Source of the DNA: JBGTGG01 sp041746855
GTDB taxonomy: Bacteria > Bacteroidota > Bacteroidia > Cytophagales > Cyclobacteriaceae
Direction of reading: 5' to 3'
Length of the DNA stretch: 35,460 bases
NCBI GenBank assembly: GCA_041746855.1
Contig: JBGTGG010000064.1
Coordinates: 1-35,460, forward strand
Part shown: positions 29,855-35,460 of the stretch, in pieces
Layout of the letters: the number at the start of each line of letters is the position of its first letter
Numbering within the stretch: the stretch's first letter is position 1
Notes under the pieces: model-generated
Databases searched by the model: none
Told to the model about the DNA's origin: nothing
Seen by the model: only the letters and a program-made list of their open reading frames with translations
Position numbers and translations under genes: made by a program

Positions 29855-31981
29855 TTATTGATTATCGGTTTTTACTTTTTCTCCTTTAATATCCGTACCC
29901 AATCGTTGCAGATAAGCAATGAGCGCAATAATTTCTGCATCCGGGGACACATCGTCAACACCCTCATCTTTTAAAGCACTTACAATTTGATTCGCTTGCT
30001 TTTCGAGATCATCATTTGCTGTTTCCTCATATCCTATTTCATACGGCACGCCAATGGTCCGTAGTGCTGAAATTTTTCCGGCCGTTTCTCCTTTGTCGAT
30101 TGCGTTTTCAAAAAGCCAGGGATATGCAGGCATAATCGAACCCGTACTTACTACACCGGGTGCAAGCATGTGATCATAGTGCCACCGGTTTGAATACCTC
30201 CCTCCGATACGATGCAAATCAGGACCCGTGCGTTTTGATCCCCATAAGAATGGATGGTCGTACACAAACTCCCCAGCTTTGGAATATTCACCATAGCGCT
30301 CTGTCTCGGAACGAAACGGACGTACCATTTGTGAATGACAACCCACACATCCCTCGCGTATATAAATATCGCGACCGTGCAACTCCAAAGGCGTATAGGG
30401 CTTTACACTTGAAATAGTGGGCACATTTGATTTTATTAAAAAGGTAGGAACCAGTTCGATAGCACCACCAATTAATATCGCTACCAACGCAAGTGTGGTA
30501 AACAAAATAGGCTTGCTCTCCAACACATGATGCCATCCACCCGTTGCCTCCACTTTCGACATCGGTGCAGCCTCAGCTTCTTCATTGGGAATGAAGGTGC
30601 CGGAATAAGCAGTCTTAATCAAATTGTACGTCATAATTAGTGTACCGGTCAGGTACATGGCCCCACCAATGGCACGAAGGAGATGCAGCGGAACAATTTG
30701 TACCGTTGTCTCGAGGAAATTTTTATACACCAACAAGCCATCACCTCCAAATTCCTTCCACATCAAGCTTTGAACGACACCGGCTGTATACATGGGCAAC
30801 GCATAGAAAATGATTCCCAATGTGCCAATCCAAAAATGTACGTTCGCCAATTTTATCGAGTACAATTTTGTTCCCCACATGCGTGGAATCATCCAGTACA
30901 AAATACCGAAGATTAAAAATCCGTTCCATCCTAATCCACCCACGTGTACGTGCGCGACAATCCAATCCGTAAAGTGGGCAATTGCATTTACATTTTTCAA
31001 CGAAAGCAATGGGCCTTCCAGTGTGGCCATACCATAGGCAGTAACGGCAACAACCATGAATTTCAAAACAGGATCTTCACGCACACGATCCCAGGCACCG
31101 CGCAACGTCAACAACCCATTGAGCATACCACCCCAGGATGGAGCAATCAACATGATGGAGAAAACCACGCCTAATGACTGTGCCCAATCCGGCAACGAAC
31201 TATATAATAAATGGTGTGGCCCTGCCCAGATGTAAATAAAGATCAACGACCAGAAGTGAATAATCGAAAGTTTGTAAGAGTAGACCGGACGATTCGCTGC
31301 CTTTGGCAGGAAGTAATACATCAATCCTAGAAAAGGAGTGGTCAAGAAAAACGCAACTGCATTGTGTCCATACCACCATTGTACCAGTGCATCCTGAACA
31401 CCTGCGTACCAACTATAACTTTTGAAGAATGTAACGGGAATCGCAAAAGAATTCACGAGGTGTAAAACTGCAACCGTAACGAAGGTGGCAATGTAAAACC
31501 AGATCGCTACATACATATGCTTTTCCCTTCGCTTGATGATGGTACCGATCATATTCCAACCGAATACAACCCAAATGATCGTGATCGCGATATCGATTGG
31601 CCACTCCAACTCTGCATATTCTTTGGAGGTAGTCATTCCGAGCGGGAGTGAAATGGCAGCAGCTAAAATAATGAGCTGCCACCCCCAGAAATTGATCCAG
31701 CTCAAGGTGTCGCTGAACATGCGCGTCTTTAACAAACGCTGCAAAGAGTAATAGACACCTGCGAACATCGCATTGCCTATAAAAGCAAAAATAACAGCGT
31801 TGGTGTGCAGCGGCCTAATCCTTCCGAAGGAAGTATAAGGAAGATCAAAATTCATGATTGGATAGACTAATTGTAAAGCAGCGGTAAGACCCACCAACAT
31901 ACCCACAATCCCAAAAGTGACGGTGGCAATTATAAAGGCTTTTACAATTTTGTTGTCATAACTAAAGCGTTCAAGTTCCAT
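29855..31981 (-). CDS. ccoNO: Fused CcoN-CcoO: catalytic and monohaem subunits of cbb3 oxidase
   Basis: 708 residues. Residues 1 to about 465 are CcoN: twelve or so membrane helices, with low-spin haem ligand H59 in RPLHTNAV, WYGHNAVAFF and AGPHHLLYSS for the copper and haem site, and AHVHVGGLGWNG. Residues about 490-708 are CcoO: one anchor helix (about 495-517), then the haem motif CVGCH (about 544-548) with SQMVRPF after it and a methionine ligand probably in GSIMPAYPWL. It reduces O2 to water with high affinity and pumps protons. The fusion is a known Bacteroidota arrangement. It heads the operon, with a promoter and Crp/Fnr-type palindrome upstream. Confidence 0.95.
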   Translation of the reverse strand: MELERFSYDNKIVKAFIIATVTFGIVGMLVGLTAALQLVYPIMNFDLPYTSFGRIRPLHTNAVIFAFIGNAMFAGVYYSLQRLLKTRMFSDTLSWINFWGWQLIILAAAISLPLGMTTSKEYAELEWPIDIAITIIWVVFGWNMIGTIIKRREKHMYVAIWFYIATFVTVAVLHLVNSFAIPVTFFKSYSWYAGVQDALVQWWYGHNAVAFFLTTPFLGLMYYFLPKAANRPVYSYKLSIIHFWSLIFIYIWAGPHHLLYSSLPDWAQSLGVVFSIMLIAPSWGGMLNGLLTLRGAWDRVREDPVLKFMVVAVTAYGMATLEGPLLSLKNVNAIAHFTDWIVAHVHVGGLGWNGFLIFGILYWMIPRMWGTKLYSIKLANVHFWIGTLGIIFYALPMYTAGVVQSLMWKEFGGDGLLVYKNFLETTVQIVPLHLLRAIGGAMYLTGTLIMTYNLIKTAYSGTFIPNEEAEAAPMSKVEATGGWHHVLESKPILFTTLALVAILIGGAIELVPTFLIKSNVPTISSVKPYTPLELHGRDIYIREGCVGCHSQMVRPFRSETERYGEYSKAGEFVYDHPFLWGSKRTGPDLHRIGGRYSNRWHYDHMLAPGVVSTGSIMPAYPWLFENAIDKGETAGKISALRTIGVPYEIGYEETANDDLEKQANQIVSALKDEGVDDVSPDAEIIALIAYLQRLGTDIKGEKVKTDNQ

Positions 31982-32011
31982 AGGCTAGGATTGGTTTCGA
32001 AATTAATGAGG

Positions 32012-32041
32012 TAAAAGTAGCCTACAGAGGTACTGCGCAAA
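32012..32041 (-). promoter_or_regulatory. Promoter of the cbb3 operon
   Basis: On the minus strand TTTG (32041-32038), an 18-base spacer, then TACTTTTA (32019-32012), one mismatch from TAnnTTTG. The predicted start is about 32008, leaving a leader of about 27 bases before the ccoNO ATG. Confidence 0.55.
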
Positions 32042-32064
32042 CATGATGAAACCATCCTGACGAA

Positions 32065-32078
32065 CTGATTTTTATCAG
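32065..32078. promoter_or_regulatory. Crp/Fnr-type operator of the cbb3 operon (CTGATTTTTATCAG)
   Basis: Perfect 5-bp arms CTGAT and ATCAG around TTTT, core TGA-N6-TCA. The centre is 32071.5, which is 59.5 bases from the last base of the -7 box and thus near -62 to -64 of the predicted start, the class I activator position. Confidence 0.7.
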
Positions 32079-32094
32079 GAAATCCTGGGGCTGA

Positions 32095-32571
32095 CTAAAA
32101 AAGCAGCGCTTTAAAAAAATACCAGATCATCATCACACTGGCTATTAATTTCAATAGTGTGCTAAACAAGAATCCCATAAAAGATCCCAGGGCTGCACGC
32201 AATGCATGTTGCGAAGAAGCATTGCCCAACAATTCGCCAACAAACGCTCCCACAAAAGGACCGAGAATAATGCCTAACGGACCGAACCAAAAACCAACAA
32301 CCAATCCAATCGTGCATCCCCAAATTCCATAGCGCGTTCCGCCCAACTTTTTTGTGCCCAAAATAGGAATGAAATAATCGGCTGCCGTTACGATAACCGT
32401 AATCGCTGCCCATATCAATAAAAACTTCGTGGTAAACGCCTGCTCGTCCAACAACTGTAAAAACAAAAGCCCGACAAAACTCAACGGTGGTCCGGGAATC
32501 AACGGAAGCAGGCACCCGATGAATCCAACCAACAAAAAAAGTGCGCTTAAACTAATCCAGAGCCAATCCAT
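32095..32571 (-). CDS. DUF456 family membrane protein
   Basis: 158 residues. The hydrophobic protein has the DUF456 pattern: LLPLIPGPPLSFVGLLFL (about 22-39), a DYFIPILGTKKLGGTRYGIW segment (about 65-84) and Gly-rich helices with FGPLGIILGPFVGAFVGELL (about 95-114). The function is unknown. It is in the same direction as the cbb3 operon, but the operon's operator and promoter lie between them, so read-through is not needed. It is divergent from the OmpR-type regulator at 32647. Confidence 0.82.
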   Translation of the reverse strand: MDWLWISLSALFLLVGFIGCLLPLIPGPPLSFVGLLFLQLLDEQAFTTKFLLIWAAITVIVTAADYFIPILGTKKLGGTRYGIWGCTIGLVVGFWFGPLGIILGPFVGAFVGELLGNASSQHALRAALGSFMGFLFSTLLKLIASVMMIWYFFKALLF

Positions 32572-32590
32572 TCAGTGTGGATATTGTTTG

Positions 32591-32598
32591 TAAATTTG
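32591..32598 (+). promoter_or_regulatory. -7 promoter box for the OmpR-type two-component operon
   Basis: TAAATTTG is an exact TAnnTTTG match, with a predicted transcript start about 45 bases before the ATG at 32647. No clear TTTG is present 19 bases upstream. Confidence 0.45.
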
Positions 32599-32646
32599 AT
32601 ATTACTATTCCCGTAAATTTAATTTTAAATCCATCAGAACAACAAC

Positions 32647-33324
32647 ATGAAAATACTGATAGTTGAAGATGAACAAAAAATAGCTGACTTTCTAATCGAG
32701 GGGCTATCAGGACAAGAACATACTGTGGAACATGCAGCAGATGGCCAACAAGGTGCGCAACTCGCGCTCAAAAATAAATATGACATTATCCTGCTCGATG
32801 TTATTATCCCTGTTATGAGCGGTGTTGAACTTTGCAAGCTGATAAAATCCAACACACCGGAAACCCCCATTCTCATGTTGACTGCACTAGGGACTACAGA
32901 AGATAAATTAATCGGTTTTGATGCAGGTGCTGATGACTACCTGGTAAAACCTTTTGAGTTCAAAGAATTACTGGCCCGCATAAAAGCACTTACCAGAAGG
33001 GCGCACCATCACGAAACCCCAAAAAATACATTGCATGTATCCGACTTGATTTTAGACCTGGATAAAAAGCTTGCCTATAGGGGCGACAAAATAATTGAAC
33101 TTACTGCTAAAGAATTCAGCTTGCTCGAATTTTTTATGCGGAACAAAGGGAAAGTCTATTCCCGGTTGGACATTGTTGAAAAAGTGTGGGACCTTAATTT
33201 TGACACAGGAACGAATATCGTTGAAGTTTATGTCAATATATTGCGGAAGAAAATCGATAAAGATTTCCCAACCAAATTAATCCACACCCGAGTTGGATTA
33301 GGATACATTATGGAAGAGCGCTAA
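32647..33324 (+). CDS. OmpR/PhoB-family response regulator
   Basis: 225 residues. The receiver (1-120) has E7/D8, phospho-acceptor D51 in LLDVIIP, T in MLTALG and K in YLVKPF. The winged-helix DNA-binding domain (about 128-223) has LTAKEFSLLEFFMRNKGKV and the NIVEVYVNILRKKID recognition helix. It most resembles CusR/ArlR-type regulators. The stop codon overlaps the start of the partner kinase by one base (TAATG), so they are coexpressed. The stimulus is unknown; nothing else in the window looks like a metal-efflux target. Confidence 0.93.
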   Translation: MKILIVEDEQKIADFLIEGLSGQEHTVEHAADGQQGAQLALKNKYDIILLDVIIPVMSGVELCKLIKSNTPETPILMLTALGTTEDKLIGFDAGADDYLVKPFEFKELLARIKALTRRAHHHETPKNTLHVSDLILDLDKKLAYRGDKIIELTAKEFSLLEFFMRNKGKVYSRLDIVEKVWDLNFDTGTNIVEVYVNILRKKIDKDFPTKLIHTRVGLGYIMEER

Positions 33325-34706
33325 TGGACATTCGGAAGAAACTTACTGCACGGTTCATCCTGATTGTTGCAATCATTATCTCGATTTCTTCCCTATCCAT
33401 ATATTTCTCCTCAGCGGAATACCGAAAAGATGATTTTCGCAAAAGATTGAAAAGCAAAGCCATCAATACTGCCAAACTGCTAATTGAAGTAGAAGAAGTT
33501 GATGCCGATTTGCTAAAAAAAATTGAAAAAGATAATCCTGTAAGCTTGCCCAACGAGCGCATAATTATTTTCAATTTCAAAAATGAAATCCTGTATAGCT
33601 CGGATGAAAATAAGGAAATCCAATACACCGATCAATTACTGGATAACATCCGATTGGAAAATGAAATCTATTACGAACAAGGGAAATACGAAGTAGTAGG
33701 TTTTCTATATACCGATCAATATGACCGGTTTGTGATCCTTGTTGGAGGAACCGATATTTTCGGGCTCAACAAGCTTAGTAACCTCCGCACGATATTATTG
33801 ATTTCGTTTTTATCTAGCATAATGGTAATCAGTCTGGCGGGATGGATTTATGCAGGCAAAGCCCTTCAACCCATTAAAAAAGTTGTGGAAGAAGTAGATG
33901 CCATTGGCATTTCCAGCCTGGACCGAAGAGTAGATGAAGGAAACGGGACGGATGAAATAGCACAGTTGGCCAAAACTTTTAATGAAATGCTCGTGCGCTT
34001 AGAGAAAGCATTTACCCTACAAAAAAATTTCATTGCCAACGCATCGCATGAACTCCGCACCCCTTTAACTGTGATTACAGGGCAATTGGAAGTTGCGCTG
34101 CTTGCCGAAAGAAATGCTGAGAATTACAAAAGCGTGCTTCAAAAAACCTTAACCGATATTGTAAACTTAAATGCAACCTCCAACCGGTTATTGTTATTGG
34201 CCCAAACCAGTTCCGATTCCGCCAAAAACGAAATGCACCCCGTGCGCATCGATGAAATCCTTTGGCAAGCAAAAGAGGATGTGAACAAACGCTATCCTGC
34301 CTATCAAATTAAAATCCAGTTCGACACCGATCTCGATGACGATGACAAACTTACTATTTCCGGTGATGAACAATTGTTGAAGACCGCGATGGTCAATTTG
34401 ATCGACAATGGATGCAAATACTCTGCAGATAATTGTGTTACAATTCTTATAAAACCTACTGACTCAACCCTTCTTTTGGAATTCCACGATGATGGAATCG
34501 GCATTGACGAAGAAGACCTCCGACTCATTACAGAGCCTTTTCATCGCGGAAAAAATACAACCCAAATAAAAGGACATGGAATCGGGTTGTCATTGGTTGA
34601 TCGGATTATTACACTACACAACGGTTCGCTTAGCATACGCTCTACCCTGAATGTTGGAACGGTAGTTTCAATTGCCTTGTCCCTGAAAAACCATATCCTG
34701 CGGTAA
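33324..34706 (+). CDS. HAMP-containing membrane sensor histidine kinase
   Basis: 460 residues. Two membrane helices (about 10-30 and 152-172) flank a periplasmic sensor of about 120 residues. HAMP is at about 173-225, then HisKA with ASHELRTPLTV (phospho-acceptor H242). The ATPase region has N-box MVNLIDNGCKYS, G1 DDGIGIDEEDL and G2 GHGIGLSLVDRI. The layout is like CusS/ArlS-type kinases. The partner is the OmpR-type regulator, with a one-base overlap. It is transcribed together with it; the gene downstream (34825) is separated by 118 bases. Confidence 0.92.
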   Translation: MDIRKKLTARFILIVAIIISISSLSIYFSSAEYRKDDFRKRLKSKAINTAKLLIEVEEVDADLLKKIEKDNPVSLPNERIIIFNFKNEILYSSDENKEIQYTDQLLDNIRLENEIYYEQGKYEVVGFLYTDQYDRFVILVGGTDIFGLNKLSNLRTILLISFLSSIMVISLAGWIYAGKALQPIKKVVEEVDAIGISSLDRRVDEGNGTDEIAQLAKTFNEMLVRLEKAFTLQKNFIANASHELRTPLTVITGQLEVALLAERNAENYKSVLQKTLTDIVNLNATSNRLLLLAQTSSDSAKNEMHPVRIDEILWQAKEDVNKRYPAYQIKIQFDTDLDDDDKLTISGDEQLLKTAMVNLIDNGCKYSADNCVTILIKPTDSTLLLEFHDDGIGIDEEDLRLITEPFHRGKNTTQIKGHGIGLSLVDRIITLHNGSLSIRSTLNVGTVVSIALSLKNHILR

Positions 34707-34824
34707 GGAAGCCTCCAGCGCAGTCCACACTAAACTTCTTTTCCGATTTAATATCGTTTTAATTTCGGCTTAAGCCTGCACTTATCCCGGTGTAGTTTAT
34801 TCGCATATACAAAAACATAAAAGA

Positions 34825-35460
34825 ATGAAAAACGTGGTTCAAAATCCCAAAGTAATCGCTGCAACTGCAACTGTTCTATTATTGACATGTGCAGTTTGGA
34901 TTAGCTCCGTTCACCAAATTAACGGTGACCTTGAAAAAAACATCAAAGAAGAACGCTTGAAATCCGAGGCATACCTTTCCGAGAAACTTTCCCTCGATAA
35001 AGAAATTGCAAAAATGAAAAACGAATTCAAATCGCTGACAGGAATAAATGCCGACCTGGACAAGGCAATTTTTGAAGCCAACAAAAAACTGGATCAAAAG
35101 GAAGCAGAACTTGGAAAAATCCAACGCGATAACCGCTCCGTAAAAGACATCCAGAAAAAGCATGATGAACTAAAGCAGATCAAACAAGAGTTGGAGCAAC
35201 AACTCGCACTGGTGAACAGCACTCTGGCTAGTCTGAAACGCGACAACGCTGATCTCAGCAACACCATTGCGTTGCTGGAAAGCAAAAACAAAAACCTTGT
35301 GGAAGAACTGAATAGTGTAAAACTTGCTTCCATCGATGATATCCGGATTGAAGCGGTGAAGAAAAAAGGACAACAACTGACCGCAACAGCAAAGAAGACA
35401 AAAAAGATGATCGTAAGCTTTGAAATTCCAGCTGCTTTGCAAACCGAACTCAGTTATAAA
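34825..35460 (+). CDS. Membrane-anchored coiled-coil protein, truncated by window end
   Basis: 212 residues are visible and the frame remains open at the last base. An N-terminal membrane anchor (about residues 9-28) is followed by a long heptad-rich helix (about 35-175) with many Lys, Glu, Asp, Leu and Gln, predicted as coiled coil. A change near residue 180-212 to KKMIVSFEIP suggests the beginning of a globular C-terminal domain outside the window. I do not recognise the family; envelope-spanning or scaffold proteins share this plan. The ATG at 34825 follows AAAAGA. The upstream gap holds a possible -7 box, TAATTTCG (34760-34767). Confidence 0.7.
   Translation, partial: MKNVVQNPKVIAATATVLLLTCAVWISSVHQINGDLEKNIKEERLKSEAYLSEKLSLDKEIAKMKNEFKSLTGINADLDKAIFEANKKLDQKEAELGKIQRDNRSVKDIQKKHDELKQIKQELEQQLALVNSTLASLKRDNADLSNTIALLESKNKNLVEELNSVKLASIDDIRIEAVKKKGQQLTATAKKTKKMIVSFEIPAALQTELSYK

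Noticed and set aside
1..35460. CRISPR arrays, insertion sequences, tRNA or rRNA genes
   Set aside because: No regularly spaced identical short repeats, transposase motifs, or RNA gene signatures were found by reading; the only repeated elements are the attC-like sites and the cassette repeats.

Overview
The window (about 41% GC by eye) looks like a chromosome segment of an aerobic or microaerobic member of the Bacteroidota, most likely a Cytophagales-type bacterium. Evidence for this: a fused CcoN-CcoO cbb3 oxidase, TAnnTTTG promoter boxes with few Shine-Dalgarno sequences, the YitT/DUF2721/DUF456/M48 gene set, and tandem secreted amidohydrolases. No integrase, transposase, tRNA, rRNA or CRISPR array was seen.

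Layout. (1) 1-3778 is a gene-cassette array with integron architecture. Four complete attC-like palindromic sites, plus a partial one at each end, delimit five cassettes. The first bases of every cassette are the exact reverse complement of the R'' box near its end, as cassette circularisation requires. Two cassettes have no recognisable gene; the others carry a GIY-YIG nuclease-like protein, a lipoprotein and a HigBA-type toxin-antitoxin pair. 3779-4203 is an unassigned junction. (2) 4204-11202 is housekeeping: a KtrB/KtrA potassium uptake pair, a small conserved-looking protein plus an outer-membrane barrel, an M48 protease, small membrane proteins and a YitT protein. (3) 11279-15652 (minus) is an operon of three secreted amidohydrolase-fold proteins; only the middle one keeps the metal ligands. 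(4) 15918-20300 holds a periplasmic protein with ten 34-residue SDYY repeats, then a LytS-type kinase, a pseudokinase paralogue and a LytTR regulator with 4-base overlaps. (5) 20383-23696 holds two small rhodaneses, a SUI1/DnaJ pair and two universal stress proteins. (6) 23813-26163 is a PAS histidine kinase with FixL-like haem-pocket residues and a response regulator made of a receiver fused to a Crp/Fnr module. (7) 26168-31981 (minus) is the cbb3 oxidase operon ccoNO-ccoQ-ccoP-ccoG-fixH-safE. (8) 32095-35460 holds a DUF456 protein, an OmpR-type two-component pair and a truncated coiled-coil membrane protein.

The most coherent functional unit is a probable low-oxygen regulon spanning 20.3-32.1 kb. 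Three near-perfect TGA-N6-TCA palindromes lie upstream of the rhodanese pair, between the stress-protein and sensor-kinase genes, and upstream of the cbb3 operon. The recognition helix of the receiver-Crp/Fnr protein has the E-x3-R pair that reads this core in Crp and Fnr. Distances from palindrome centre to putative -7 box fall into two classes, 36.5 and 59.5 bases, each seen twice. The inference is a FixL-like sensor driving a Crp/Fnr-type regulator of high-affinity respiration, sulfur transfer and stress proteins. The cassette array and this regulon are the two parts most worth testing.
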